From NCBI RefSeq assembly GCF_014049385.1, contig NZ_JACAOA010000010.1:1-64000 (forward strand): a stretch of 64,000 nucleotides of DNA, read 5' to 3'. A program made the position numbers and the translations under genes. The notes under the pieces were generated by a model. It was not told the DNA's origin. It was given only the letters and a program-made list of their open reading frames with translations, and did no database searches. This stretch comes from Ruoffia halotolerans. Lineage in GTDB: Bacteria > Bacillota > Bacilli > Lactobacillales > Aerococcaceae. Positions 27,611-40,790 of the stretch are shown here, piece by piece. How positions within the stretch are numbered: the stretch's first letter is position 1; every line of letters begins with the position of its first letter.

Positions 27611-28596
27611 ATGTATTGGTGATTGGCGGAGCGGGCTATATTGGTTCGCATGCTGTGAATAAGCTTATTAAAAAAGGGTATGCAGTGAGTGTATTAGATA
27701 ATCTTGTTACTGGGCACCTTGATGCCGTTGATGAAAAGGCTACATTTTATCAAGGTGATATACGAGACAAAGCGAAGTTGAATGAAATAATTCAGGAAGA
27801 AAAAATAGAAGCTATTTTTCACTTTGCGGCGAGTTCGCTGGTTGGTGAATCGGTTGAAAAACCACTTAAATACTTCAATAATAATGTGGTTGGAATGGAA
27901 GTATTACTAGAAGCGATGATGGAAAATGACGTCAAGAAAATCATCTTCTCTTCAACTGCTGCTGTGTACGGTGAAGTTGAAACGGATTTGATTACAGAAA
28001 ATGAACTCAAAAACCCAACCAGCCCTTATGGTGAAAGTAAATTAATGATGGAGCGGATGATTCAGTGGTGTGATACAGCATATGGTATTAAGTTTGTTTC
28101 ATTGCGTTATTTTAATGTTGCCGGTGCTTTAAGTACCGGTGAAATTGGTGAAGACCATGACCCTGAGACACATTTAATCCCAATTGTACTACAAGCAGCT
28201 TTAGGTCAACGCGAGGCAATTACTATCTTTGGTGATGATTATGCAACACCGGATGGAACCTGTATTCGTGACTACGTCCACGTCGAGGATTTAATTGATG
28301 CTCATATTCTCGCACTAGAGTACTTAAATAATCACACAACGAGTCAAATATTTAACTTAGGTAGTAGTACGGGTTACTCTGTGAAAGAAATTGTTGAAGC
28401 AGCACGTAAAGTGACAGGTAAAGAGATTCCCGCTATGATAGGAGAACGTCGAGCTGGAGATCCAGCTAAATTAGTTGCAGCGAGCGATAAAGCACGAGAA
28501 GTCCTTGGTTGGCAACCGACGTATGAGAGAATTGAAGATATTATCCAAACTGCTTGGAAATGGCATGAAGCGAACCCGGATGGGTATAAGAAATAA
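27607..28596 (+). CDS. galE: UDP-glucose 4-epimerase
   Basis: 329 aa, extended SDR. The NAD motif GGAGYIGS is at the N-terminus, the SSTAAVYG serine block and catalytic YGESK are present, and the C-terminal RRAGDPAKLVA is typical of GalE. It regenerates UDP-glucose from UDP-galactose, completing the Leloir cycle. Start ATG overlaps the galT stop; a strong terminator follows. Confidence 0.95.
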   Translation: MNVLVIGGAGYIGSHAVNKLIKKGYAVSVLDNLVTGHLDAVDEKATFYQGDIRDKAKLNEIIQEEKIEAIFHFAASSLVGESVEKPLKYFNNNVVGMEVLLEAMMENDVKKIIFSSTAAVYGEVETDLITENELKNPTSPYGESKLMMERMIQWCDTAYGIKFVSLRYFNVAGALSTGEIGEDHDPETHLIPIVLQAALGQREAITIFGDDYATPDGTCIRDYVHVEDLIDAHILALEYLNNHTTSQIFNLGSSTGYSVKEIVEAARKVTGKEIPAMIGERRAGDPAKLVAASDKAREVLGWQPTYERIEDIIQTAWKWHEANPDGYKK

Positions 28597-28601
28597 TAAT
28601 C

Positions 28602-28635
28602 ATTGCAACTTATTAGGATAAGTTGCAATTTTTTA
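28602..28635 (+). terminator. Terminator after galKTE
   Basis: ATTGCAACTTA (28602-28612) pairs exactly with TAAGTTGCAAT (28619-28629), then a T run. Confidence 0.9.
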
Positions 28636-28882
28636 ATTATGGAATGCAAAAGTAAGCGCTTTTGTATTGATTTTAGCTATTCAATATTTGCATAACATTT
28701 TGAAGAAACACACCTGGACAGACCATGCTTATAATATGGGAAAAGTGCTAATACTCAAAATAAAAACGATTACCTCAGCAAATCCATATAGTTAACATTA
28801 GGATTTTAAGAAGATTTTATTGTAAAATTGACTTATCATTTTAATTTCTAGTCAGTTTAATTAGGTATAAAGGAGATTTAAT

Positions 28883-31051
28883 ATGGCGATTTATAAAAAA
28901 GAAAATTTGTTTTATATTCACTCTAAAGATATGTCAATTATCTTAGAACAAAGAGGGGATTATTTATTTCAAAAGTACATTGGCAGACGAATTGATAAGT
29001 ATAATTATTCAAATGCTATCATCGAAAGAGACCATTCATTCTCAGCAAATCCGACTCAAGACAATCGAGATTTTTCAATGGATACTACTAGACAAGTGGT
29101 CGGTGTAACTGGATTAGGAGATACGAGACAACCATCAATTCGTATTCAACATAGTAATAATGAGCTACTGCATTTCAAATATGTAGGGTATTCGATTGAA
29201 AAAGGAATAGTAGAATCTGAGAAGTTACCTAACCCGTACTCCCGACAGGATGATGAAGAGACATTAATCATTAACTTAATAGATAAAGTGGCTAATATTC
29301 GTTTGAATGTATATTATACCGTATATACGGGTACGAATACGATCACAACTTTTACTGAGGTTATTAACTTAGGCAATGAAAGCATTACAATCCATGAACA
29401 AATGAGTGTCATGCTGGATTTACCTAAACAAGAATACAAAGTAAAAAGTTTCCAAGGTGCATATGCTCGTGAAAAAACAGTTCGTGAGATAATCCTTGAT
29501 CAAGGTATCTTCCAAGTTAGCTCCAATAGAGGTGCATCAGGTCATAGTCATACACCTTCTATTATAATGAGTGATATTGATACAAGTGAGGACTATGGTA
29601 ATGCGTTATCTATTCAATTAATGTATAGCGGTAATTTCAAAATTATAGTACAACAAAGTCAATTGGGTGAAGTTAGATTATTAGCTGGATTGAACTCTGA
29701 AAACTTTATGTGGGAACTTGAAGAAGGTAAAACATTTAATTCACCTGTAGCAGTAATAAATTTCTCAGACCAAGGTTTTACAGGGTTAACTCACGAAAGT
29801 CAGTTGTTTGTAAAAAATCATATCATACCTAAAAAATATTCGAATAAAATTCGTCCAATATTAGTTAATAATTGGGAAGCGACTTATTTTGACTTTACAA
29901 AGAATAAATTAATCGAATTAGCTAAAAAGGCAAAAGAAACCGGTATAGAACTGTTTGTATTAGATGATGGTTGGTTCGGTAACAGGAGTGATGATCGAAG
30001 GGCATTGGGAGATTGGGTTGTGAATGAATCAAAATTAGGCGGGTCTTTGGAAGAGTTGATCACTGAAATCAAATCTATGGGCTTGCAGTTTGGAATTTGG
30101 GTAGAACCAGAAATGATATCAGAAGAAAGTGATCTATATAGAGCTCACCCTGAGTGGGTTATCCAAGCACCGGATCGCCCACACACGTATTCAAGAAGTC
30201 AGTTAGTGTTGGACTTATCTAAGGATGAGGTTGCTGAATATATTAAGAAAATGCTAGATAGCTTACTAGCCAATCATGATATTGATTATATTAAATGGGA
30301 TATGAATAGGAATATAACCAATCTAGGTAATGGGTCAACTTATAGTGAGACCATGAGACAATCTCATCAATATATAGTGAATCTGTATGAGATTGTGGAC
30401 TATGTTACGAAGAAATATCCGAATGTATTATTTGAAAGCTGTTCGGGTGGGGGTGGAAGAAATGATCTAGGAATGATGCGTTACTTCCCGCAAGTTTGGG
30501 CAAGTGATAATACGGATGCTATCGATCGGCTTGCTATTCAATATGGATCAAGTTATCTATATCCTACGATATCGATGGGAGCGCACGTATCCGTTGCTCC
30601 TAACCATCAAGTCAATCGTGTGACACCGTTAGAGACAAGGGGCGATGTTGCGATGATGGGTAATTTAGGGTACGAATTAGACCTAACGCAACTATCAATT
30701 GAAGAAATTGACATTGTTAAAGAACAAGTAGAGCGCTATAAAACAATTCGCGAGACTATACAGTTAGGTAAACAATATCGTTTAATAAATCCTGATAATC
30801 ATTCAAATGAGACAGCAGTCGAGTTTGTCTCTGATCATCAAGTAGTTGTGACATATGTACGTATACTGTCAATGATTGAGCAAATGGAAACAACAGTTAA
30901 GCTAAAGGGACTTGACCCAGATAAGTTTTATAAACTAGAAAATGATGGTGAAGTTTATTCTGGATCAGAATTAATGTATGCAGGTTTAACAATGTACTTA
31001 CCTGCAGGTGATTTTCTAAGTAAACAGTTAATTCTAAATATTGTGGAATAA
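28883..31051 (+). CDS. Alpha-galactosidase, GH36
   Basis: 722 aa, the length of tetrameric GH36 alpha-galactosidases. The beta-rich N-terminal domain is followed by the TIM barrel. The nucleophile Asp is in DYIKWDMNR and the acid/base Asp in WASDNTDAIDR; the substrate-binding block SCSGGGGRND precedes it. It releases galactose from melibiose, raffinose or similar. No signal peptide, so it is cytosolic and depends on the nearby ABC importer. A cre-like AAGCGCTTTT sits near 28653. AAGGAGAT supports the ATG. Confidence 0.92.
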   Translation: MAIYKKENLFYIHSKDMSIILEQRGDYLFQKYIGRRIDKYNYSNAIIERDHSFSANPTQDNRDFSMDTTRQVVGVTGLGDTRQPSIRIQHSNNELLHFKYVGYSIEKGIVESEKLPNPYSRQDDEETLIINLIDKVANIRLNVYYTVYTGTNTITTFTEVINLGNESITIHEQMSVMLDLPKQEYKVKSFQGAYAREKTVREIILDQGIFQVSSNRGASGHSHTPSIIMSDIDTSEDYGNALSIQLMYSGNFKIIVQQSQLGEVRLLAGLNSENFMWELEEGKTFNSPVAVINFSDQGFTGLTHESQLFVKNHIIPKKYSNKIRPILVNNWEATYFDFTKNKLIELAKKAKETGIELFVLDDGWFGNRSDDRRALGDWVVNESKLGGSLEELITEIKSMGLQFGIWVEPEMISEESDLYRAHPEWVIQAPDRPHTYSRSQLVLDLSKDEVAEYIKKMLDSLLANHDIDYIKWDMNRNITNLGNGSTYSETMRQSHQYIVNLYEIVDYVTKKYPNVLFESCSGGGGRNDLGMMRYFPQVWASDNTDAIDRLAIQYGSSYLYPTISMGAHVSVAPNHQVNRVTPLETRGDVAMMGNLGYELDLTQLSIEEIDIVKEQVERYKTIRETIQLGKQYRLINPDNHSNETAVEFVSDHQVVVTYVRILSMIEQMETTVKLKGLDPDKFYKLENDGEVYSGSELMYAGLTMYLPAGDFLSKQLILNIVE

Positions 31052-31057
31052 TATATC

Positions 31058-31095
31058 AAAGAAACAGAAGCTAAATGTAGCTTCTGTTTCTTTAT
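31058..31095. terminator. Bidirectional terminator, alpha-galactosidase / AraC regulator
   Basis: AAAGAAACAGAAGCTA and TAGCTTCTGTTTCTTT form a 16-bp perfect stem flanked by A and T runs, serving both convergent genes. Confidence 0.9.
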
Positions 31096-31105
31096 TAAAA
31101 TATGA

Positions 31106-31942
31106 TTAAATAAAATTTTCAACGTTGTTGATATGCTTAAATTCTGTCGGACTGACGCCATAAGTCGTTTTAAATGCTTTAGAGAAATGAAGTTGATCAT
31201 AATATCCAACTTCTCTAGCAATAATATTAATTGGTTTGTTAGTGTGAAGAAGGAAATCAACAGCTTTGTTCATTCTTTTTTGAATTAAAAATTCTTGAGG
31301 AGATATATGATACTTCTCTTTAAATAATTTGTATAAATAGCTTCGGCTAATTCCAATATAAGCCGCGACTTCATTAATTGATATTTGCTTATGGTAATTA
31401 TTTGAAATGTACTCATATGCCACTTCTTCATAGCCTTGGTCCATCAATACCGAATGTTTCTTGGAAGGAAATTCCGAACTAAGTGCGTACAAAAGTCGAT
31501 AAATATTTGCTTGATACCAAAACAGATTCATATCATCATCGGTCGTTTCAAGTGTATATTCGCAAATATCTTGAATGGTCTTAATGATTTCGCTATTTTT
31601 TTCGTAATGGACGATGTGTTCTTTCTCTAAAGATGTATATTTAATAAACTTATCAAAGGCCTCGCCACTGAATCCAACCCAATAATTTCGCCAAGGCTTA
31701 TTATGATCTGCATAATATGTTACGTGTTGCCCTTGCCTTAAAATGAAGCCCTCATTGCTAGTAAGAGTATATGTATTATTGTCTACATTAAAAGTACCTA
31801 TTCCTTCTTCGATATAATGAATGACATAATTTTGATAGACTCTATAAGAATAGTTTTCCGCGGGTTTAAATTGCTGGATACCGCACTCGTCTATTCTTAT
31901 ATCATAATCATCGATTTTGAAATGTTTCCACAGTTCACGCAT
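31106..31942 (-). CDS. AraC-family regulator of galactoside genes (MsmR-like)
   Basis: About 278 aa from ATG 31942, chosen because AAGGTGG precedes it; the frame opens at 31972. An N-terminal cupin-like sugar-binding domain (about 20-140) is followed by two C-terminal helix-turn-helix units (ISINEVAAYIGISRSYLYKLF and INIIAREVGYYDQLHFSKAF). MsmR/RafR-type regulators activate neighbouring alpha-galactoside genes in response to sugar. It diverges from the sugar-binding-protein gene and converges on the alpha-galactosidase. Confidence 0.87.
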   Translation of the reverse strand: MRELWKHFKIDDYDIRIDECGIQQFKPAENYSYRVYQNYVIHYIEEGIGTFNVDNNTYTLTSNEGFILRQGQHVTYYADHNKPWRNYWVGFSGEAFDKFIKYTSLEKEHIVHYEKNSEIIKTIQDICEYTLETTDDDMNLFWYQANIYRLLYALSSEFPSKKHSVLMDQGYEEVAYEYISNNYHKQISINEVAAYIGISRSYLYKLFKEKYHISPQEFLIQKRMNKAVDFLLHTNKPINIIAREVGYYDQLHFSKAFKTTYGVSPTEFKHINNVENFI

Positions 31943-32014
31943 AGTGTCCCACCTTAGTTGACATATTTCCATATTTTATAAACATTATATCATATATTTA
32001 CGATTCAGATGAGA

Positions 32015-32043
32015 TATAATGAAAGTAAGTTAAGCGTTTTCAA
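32015..32043 (+). promoter_or_regulatory. Sugar ABC promoter with shared operator-like element
   Basis: TATAAT (32015-32020) is followed 8 nt later by GTTAAGCGTTTTCAA (32029-32043), whose complement TTGAAAACGCTTAAC differs by one base from the element at the galK promoter. Placement over the transcription start suggests repression. Confidence 0.6.
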
Positions 32044-32070
32044 TATATTAATTTGAAAGGGAGATAAGAA

Positions 32071-33351
32071 ATGAGTAAAGGACGTAAATTGACGAAGTTT
32101 TTCTTAGTTTTCAGTATGGTGTTTGGGGTTTTTGCTAGTTTGGGTAATCGAACTGCTAGTGCTCAAACAGAGATTACAGCATGGGCGTGGGATCCAAAGT
32201 TTAATATTAGGGCACTTGAGGTAGCACAAGACATTTATACACAAGAAAATTCAGATATTTCTATTAATATTGTAGAAAGTGCACAAGATGATATCATACA
32301 ACGACTAAATACATCTTTAAGTTCAGGCGTTACAGATGGTTTGCCAAATATTGTTTTAATTGAAGATTATCGTGCGCAAAGTTTCCTGAAAGCTTATCCA
32401 GATTCATTCTTGCCATTAACAGATTATATTAATGCAGAAGATTTTGCTCCATATAAGATTCAAGCAACCTCAAGTGGTGACGAAGTTTATGGCGTTCCAT
32501 TTGATACAGGTGTAACTGGCTTATATATTCGTACCGATCTATTAGAAGAAGCGGGTTATACAATTGAAGATGTTACAGATATTACATGGTCAGAGCTACA
32601 TGTAATCGGGAAAGCGATTCTTGAAGCAACAGATACAAAGTTACTTTCGATGGACTTGAATGATTTGGGATTGTTCCGTGCAATGATGAACGGAAGTGGG
32701 TCATGGTATACAACTGAGGATGGCTTGACACCAAATATTAGTGACAATATTGCTTTAAAAGAAGCGTTCACTACATTTAAAGCCATGTTTGATGATGGTC
32801 TAATTAATGTTCATAGCGATTGGGCTCAAATGTTACAAGCCTTTAATGGAGGTTTAGTCGCAACAGTTCCCCAAGGTAATTGGATTACACCATCAATTAC
32901 TGCTCAAGAAGACCAATCAGGATTATGGGGAGTTGCACCATGGCCTAGACAAGATGTTGAAGGCGCAGTGAATGCCTCTAACTTAGGTGGATCATCGTTT
33001 TATGTTATTAATACAGATGGCGCAGAAGAAGCTGCAAAGTTCTTAGCAGCAACTGTTGGTTCTAGTGAAGAGTTTTACAGTCAAATTATGTCGGAGTTTG
33101 GTGCAGTAGGAACATACCTTCCTGTTCTAGAAACGGATACTTATGATATGGAAGTAGATTACTTTGGCGGTCAACAAATATACAAGGACTTTGCTGAATG
33201 GTCAGAAGAAATTCCAGCAATAAACTACGGTGAACATACATATGCTATTGAAGATATTATGGTATCAGCATTACAAGAATATCTAGCAGGTGCTGATATT
33301 GATCAAGTTTTTGAAAATGCTCAGCAACAAGCGGAAAACCAGTTAAATTAG
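32071..33351 (+). CDS. Sugar ABC transporter substrate-binding protein without lipobox
   Basis: 426 aa, family 1 solute-binding protein (MsmE/LacE/AraN-like). The signal peptide (about 1-31) has a KGRKLTK positive start, a hydrophobic core and a TASAQT cleavage site, but no Cys, so it is not an obvious lipoprotein. Trp-rich segments such as ITAWAWDPKF and VPQGNWITPS fit a sugar pocket. Context (alpha-galactosidase, LacZ, Leloir genes) suggests an oligosaccharide containing galactose. A hairpin separates it from the permease genes. How it stays at the cell surface is unclear. Confidence 0.88.
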   Translation: MSKGRKLTKFFLVFSMVFGVFASLGNRTASAQTEITAWAWDPKFNIRALEVAQDIYTQENSDISINIVESAQDDIIQRLNTSLSSGVTDGLPNIVLIEDYRAQSFLKAYPDSFLPLTDYINAEDFAPYKIQATSSGDEVYGVPFDTGVTGLYIRTDLLEEAGYTIEDVTDITWSELHVIGKAILEATDTKLLSMDLNDLGLFRAMMNGSGSWYTTEDGLTPNISDNIALKEAFTTFKAMFDDGLINVHSDWAQMLQAFNGGLVATVPQGNWITPSITAQEDQSGLWGVAPWPRQDVEGAVNASNLGGSSFYVINTDGAEEAAKFLAATVGSSEEFYSQIMSEFGAVGTYLPVLETDTYDMEVDYFGGQQIYKDFAEWSEEIPAINYGEHTYAIEDIMVSALQEYLAGADIDQVFENAQQQAENQLN

Positions 33352-33379
33352 ACTCTATAGATTGAATAAATAACAGAAT

Positions 33380-33424
33380 AAGGCGATGCTGGGATATTTA
33401 AATAACAGTGTCGCTTTGTTTTAT
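33380..33424 (+). terminator. Intercistronic attenuator after the sugar-binding-protein gene
   Basis: AAGGCGATGCTG (33380-33391) pairs with CAGTGTCGCTTT (33406-33417) using three G-U pairs, followed by GTTTTAT. It probably lowers permease expression relative to the binding protein. Confidence 0.65.
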
Positions 33425-33443
33425 ACAAGTTAGGAGTATTTAC

Positions 33444-34316
33444 ATGAGTAATAGTAGAAGAAATAAATTGATGGGTTGGGCATTTATTATTGTGCCAACG
33501 TTATTAATTGTTCTATTTTATTTTTATCCAATGTTTCGATCTTTTCTTTTATCATTAAATAGTGGTGCAGGAATCAACTTGGAGTTTGTCGGCTTAAGCA
33601 ATTATAAGCGATTAATGAACGATCCCGTATTCAAAAAAGCATTCACAAATACAATTATTTTCCTTATCTTTCAAGTACCTATAATGATTGTATTGGCAAT
33701 GTTTTTCTCAGTAGTATTGAATCAAAAAAGACTAAAAATGAGAGGAATATTTAGAACTCTTGTTTTCTTACCCTCTGTCACTTCCTTAGTAGCTTATTCA
33801 TTGGTATTTAAATATTTGTTCGCGAATAATGGTGTGATTAACCAATTTTTAATGTCCATCAATTTGATTGATAATCCAATTATATGGTTATCACATCCAA
33901 TTTGGGCAAAGGTTGTTATTATTATTGCTATTACTTGGAGATGGACTGGATATAATATGATATTCTTTCTATCCGCATTACAAAATATCGATCCTCAAGT
34001 ATACGAAGCTGCTGATATTGATGGTGCAAATCCAATTCAAAAGTTTTTCAAAATTACAGTACCATTATTAAAGCCAGTAATCCTGTTTACTTCAATTACT
34101 TCTACAATCGGAACATTACAATTATTCGATGAGCCGATGAATATTACTCAAGGTGGACCAGGAGATGCAACGATCACTGTATCTCAATACATTTATAATT
34201 TAAGCTTTAAGTATACGCCTGACTTTGGGTATGCATCTGCTGTATCCTTTGTTATTGCAGTTGTTATAATAGTATTATCTTTAGTCCAATTGAAAGTAGG
34301 TAATCGAGATGACTAA
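33444..34316 (+). CDS. Sugar ABC transporter permease, MsmF-like
   Basis: 290 aa from ATG 33444, supported by AGGAG at 33432-33436; an in-frame upstream start at 33408 lies in the attenuator hairpin. Six membrane helices are expected. The ABC-contact motif is EAADIDGANPIQKFFKITVP. It pairs with the next gene product, which it overlaps by 8 nt. Confidence 0.9.
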   Translation: MSNSRRNKLMGWAFIIVPTLLIVLFYFYPMFRSFLLSLNSGAGINLEFVGLSNYKRLMNDPVFKKAFTNTIIFLIFQVPIMIVLAMFFSVVLNQKRLKMRGIFRTLVFLPSVTSLVAYSLVFKYLFANNGVINQFLMSINLIDNPIIWLSHPIWAKVVIIIAITWRWTGYNMIFFLSALQNIDPQVYEAADIDGANPIQKFFKITVPLLKPVILFTSITSTIGTLQLFDEPMNITQGGPGDATITVSQYIYNLSFKYTPDFGYASAVSFVIAVVIIVLSLVQLKVGNRDD

Positions 34317-35127
34317 AAAAGTATTAACATATGTTTTCTTAATTATAATGTCCATTGTTTTTGCCTTTCCTTTTTATTTCTTAATTGTAAGTGCAACAAA
34401 TATTAGTATGGATGTTACAAGTGGACGTTTATTACCCGGTGCAGCATTAGTGGAAAACTGGCAAAAATTAATTGACCAAACGGATTTAATAAGAGCTTTT
34501 ACTAACTCAACTATTATTGCCTTCTTCCAAACGATACTTTCTTTATTAATCGGCTCAATGGCAGGCTATGGATTTGAAATATATAGAAGTAAAGCTACAG
34601 ACTTTGTGTTTAATATTTTATTAGCGTCTATGATGATACCATTTGCAGCATTAATTATTCCTTTATTTCAATTATTTGGTTTATTCTCGCGGGTTACGCC
34701 ATTAATTGGTATCAATTCGTATGCTTCAGTTTATTTACCATATATATCAACAGCGTTCCTAATCTTCTTTTTCAGACAAAACACCAAAATGTTTTCAAAA
34801 GAACTATTGGAAGCAGGTCGTATTGATGGCTTAACAGAATTTGGATTATTCTTTAGAATTTTTATGCCAACGATGAAAAATACATTTGCAGCAGCTGCAA
34901 TCATTACTTTTATGAATAGTTGGAATAACTATATTTGGCCACTAGTTACATTACAGACACCTAACAAACAAACGGTACCATTGCTCCTATCAAACTTAGG
35001 ATCAAGTTACTCACCAGACTACGGGGTAATGATGATGGCGATATTAGTATCCATGATTCCAACAATAGTTATCTTCTTCGTTCTACAGAAGTACTTTGTG
35101 GCAGGAATGCTGGGTTCAGTTAAATAA
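34309..35127 (+). CDS. Sugar ABC transporter permease, MsmG-like
   Basis: 272 aa, about six membrane helices, with the contact motif EAGRIDGLTEFGLFFRIFMP. It is the second permease subunit. Start overlaps the upstream permease stop, implying coupled translation. The ATPase gene follows after 27 nt. Confidence 0.9.
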   Translation: MTKKVLTYVFLIIMSIVFAFPFYFLIVSATNISMDVTSGRLLPGAALVENWQKLIDQTDLIRAFTNSTIIAFFQTILSLLIGSMAGYGFEIYRSKATDFVFNILLASMMIPFAALIIPLFQLFGLFSRVTPLIGINSYASVYLPYISTAFLIFFFRQNTKMFSKELLEAGRIDGLTEFGLFFRIFMPTMKNTFAAAAIITFMNSWNNYIWPLVTLQTPNKQTVPLLLSNLGSSYSPDYGVMMMAILVSMIPTIVIFFVLQKYFVAGMLGSVK

Positions 35128-35154
35128 TTTATAGTAATATAAAAGGAGATCAAT

Positions 35155-36258
35155 ATGGTGAATATTAACTTAAAAAATGTATACAAAAAATATGATAATG
35201 CAGATAAGTATTCGGTAACGGATTTTAATATTGATATTAAAGATAAAGAATTTATTGTTTTCGTGGGACCTTCTGGCTGTGGTAAGTCTACTACTTTACG
35301 TATGATTGCTGGTTTAGAGGATATTACTGAAGGGGACTTATTGATAGGTGACAAGAAGATGAATGATGTCCCTTCAAAGGATAGAGGTATCGCTATGGTG
35401 TTCCAAAACTATGCATTATATCCTCATATGACAGTGTATGACAATATGGCTTTTGCATTAAAATTAAAAAAATACGATAAAAAAGATATTGATCAACGTG
35501 TCAATAATGCGGCAGAAATTCTAGGTCTGACTGATTATTTAAATCGAAAACCCGCAGCCTTATCTGGTGGGCAACGACAAAGGGTTGCATTAGGAAGAGC
35601 AATCGTTAGAGATGCAGAAGTCTTTCTAATGGATGAGCCTTTATCAAATTTAGACGCGAAATTACGAGTGCAGATGAGAACAGAAATAGCAAAATTACAT
35701 AAAAGACTGAAGACAACAACGATATATGTTACTCATGACCAAACAGAAGCAATGACAATGGCTGATAGAATTGTCATTATGAAAGATGGATTCGTACAGC
35801 AAATTGGCTCACCGATGGACGTTTATAATAAGCCAGATAATATGTTTGTTGCTAGCTTTATTGGATCGCCTGCTATGAACTTCTTCAAAGTTAATTATAA
35901 AGGTGGAGTGATTCATCTTAATAACGAAGATAAATTGAATGTGACAGTACCGCAACGTAAGTTGTTGGATAGCCGTGGTTTTGATGGTAAGGAACTTTTC
36001 TTTGGAATTCGTCCAGAGGATATTCAATCTGAACAGATTTTCCTAGATGCTAATCCAGAATCTATTATTCAATCAGATATTTCCGTGTCGGAAGTATTAG
36101 GTTCTGAGACAATATTGTACTTAGAACATGGGGAACATAGCTATGTTGCCGAAGTTGATACAAGAGATTATCATGCACCTGGTGAAAGCATTAAACTAGG
36201 ATTTAACATGAATAAGGCTCATTTCTTTGACCCTGCTACAGAAAATGTGATACGTTAA
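35155..36258 (+). CDS. msmK: Sugar ABC transporter ATPase, MsmK/UgpC-like
   Basis: 367 aa. Walker A GPSGCGKSTTL, signature LSGGQRQR, Walker B VFLMDEPLSNLD and a C-terminal TOBE/regulatory domain (about 235-367) place it in the MalK/MsmK/UgpC family. It energises the two preceding permeases; in streptococci one MsmK can serve several importers. AAAGGAGAT precedes the ATG. Confidence 0.92.
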   Translation: MVNINLKNVYKKYDNADKYSVTDFNIDIKDKEFIVFVGPSGCGKSTTLRMIAGLEDITEGDLLIGDKKMNDVPSKDRGIAMVFQNYALYPHMTVYDNMAFALKLKKYDKKDIDQRVNNAAEILGLTDYLNRKPAALSGGQRQRVALGRAIVRDAEVFLMDEPLSNLDAKLRVQMRTEIAKLHKRLKTTTIYVTHDQTEAMTMADRIVIMKDGFVQQIGSPMDVYNKPDNMFVASFIGSPAMNFFKVNYKGGVIHLNNEDKLNVTVPQRKLLDSRGFDGKELFFGIRPEDIQSEQIFLDANPESIIQSDISVSEVLGSETILYLEHGEHSYVAEVDTRDYHAPGESIKLGFNMNKAHFFDPATENVIR

Positions 36259-36561
36259 ATAATCGCTTGAGTGCGAATTAAAAACTAAATCAATCCATAC
36301 CTTATATTATAGTGGAACTGTCTTTTATCTTACTTCGTGGGAACTTTAGATTCAACAGACTACTATAATTAAAGGTTTGGATTTATTCTGTTTTATCTGA
36401 TAATTCAAGAGAATGGTGCTTGTCATTTTAAGGTTATTTAACACATTGAAAAAGTCTATCGACATAAGTCGATAGACTTTTTCTCTTTGAATGCACTTAA
36501 GTTTTATTCAAGCTCATTATATATTCTTAATAACTTTTCAATAAGAAATTCACTACTAAAC
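36259..36561. other. Intergenic region between the sugar ABC operon and lacZ
   Basis: 303 bp between convergent genes. It holds a bidirectional terminator (36449-36484) and otherwise AT-rich sequence in which I see no gene. Confidence 0.6.
36449..36484. terminator. Bidirectional terminator, sugar ABC operon / lacZ
   Basis: AAAAGTCTATCGA and TCGATAGACTTTT pair perfectly around a 6-nt loop, with A and T runs on the two sides. Confidence 0.88.
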
Positions 36562-39928
<3,367 letters not shown>

Positions 39929-40789
39929 ATGAAGGTAGGATTTATTGGATTAGGTGTCATGGGGCAAAGTATGGTAGGGCATATTTTGGATGCAGGTTAT
40001 GAATTATTCGTGTATAACCGGACAAAATCAAAGGCTGATAACTTAGTCGAGATTGGTGCCATATGGCTCGATTCACCAAGGGAAGTCGCAGAACAAGCAG
40101 ATGTTGTGATTACGATTGTTGGGTATCCAAAAGATATAGAAGAAGTGTATTATGGTGAGCAAGGATTATTCAACGGAGCTCATTCAGACAGTATTTTCAT
40201 CGATATGACAACAAGTACTCCATCATTAGCGATTGAACTAGCTGAAAAAAGTAAAGAACGAGGTATTGGCATCTTAGATGCCCCAGTAACGGGTGGGGAC
40301 GTAGGAGCCAGAGAAGGTCGTTTGGCGGTACTGGTTGGTGGAGACGAGGATGTTCTCGAAAAAGCGCGTCCAGTTATCGAATCATTTGCAGCGAGTATTA
40401 CCCGTTTCGGTGAATCAGGTGCTGGCCAACATGCCAAGGTCGTTAATCAAATTATGGTAGCAGGAACGATGTTAGGCTTGGCAGAGATGATGGCTTATGC
40501 TAAGCAAGCTGATTTAGATCTAACGAAATTAGTTGATACAATTGGAGCTGGTGCAGCTAGCAACCGTTCATTGGAAAATTATGGTCCTCGCATTATAAAA
40601 AAAGATTATTCACCTGGTTTCTTTGTTAAGCACTTTGTTAAAGATTTGAAGATTGCTTTAGATGAAGCAGAGAAGATGTCTTTAGACTTGCCGATGACGC
40701 AATTGGCACATAAATTGTATACACAATTAGCGGAAATAGGTCATGCAGATGAAGGAACACAAGCAATTGTTAAGCTGTGGTGGGATTAA
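39929..40789 (+). CDS. NAD(P)-dependent 3-hydroxyisobutyrate dehydrogenase-family oxidoreductase
   Basis: 286 aa. The Rossmann motif GFIGLGVMGQSM is at the N-terminus, the substrate loop is DAPVTGGDVGA, and the catalytic Lys lies in GAGQHAKVVNQ (near residue 170). Family members reduce tartronate semialdehyde or oxidise beta-hydroxyacids; the substrate cannot be read from sequence. AAGGAGG supports the ATG. The HAD gene starts 1 nt after its stop, so the two form an operon. Confidence 0.87.
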   Translation: MKVGFIGLGVMGQSMVGHILDAGYELFVYNRTKSKADNLVEIGAIWLDSPREVAEQADVVITIVGYPKDIEEVYYGEQGLFNGAHSDSIFIDMTTSTPSLAIELAEKSKERGIGILDAPVTGGDVGAREGRLAVLVGGDEDVLEKARPVIESFAASITRFGESGAGQHAKVVNQIMVAGTMLGLAEMMAYAKQADLDLTKLVDTIGAGAASNRSLENYGPRIIKKDYSPGFFVKHFVKDLKIALDEAEKMSLDLPMTQLAHKLYTQLAEIGHADEGTQAIVKLWWD

Positions 40790-40790
40790 G

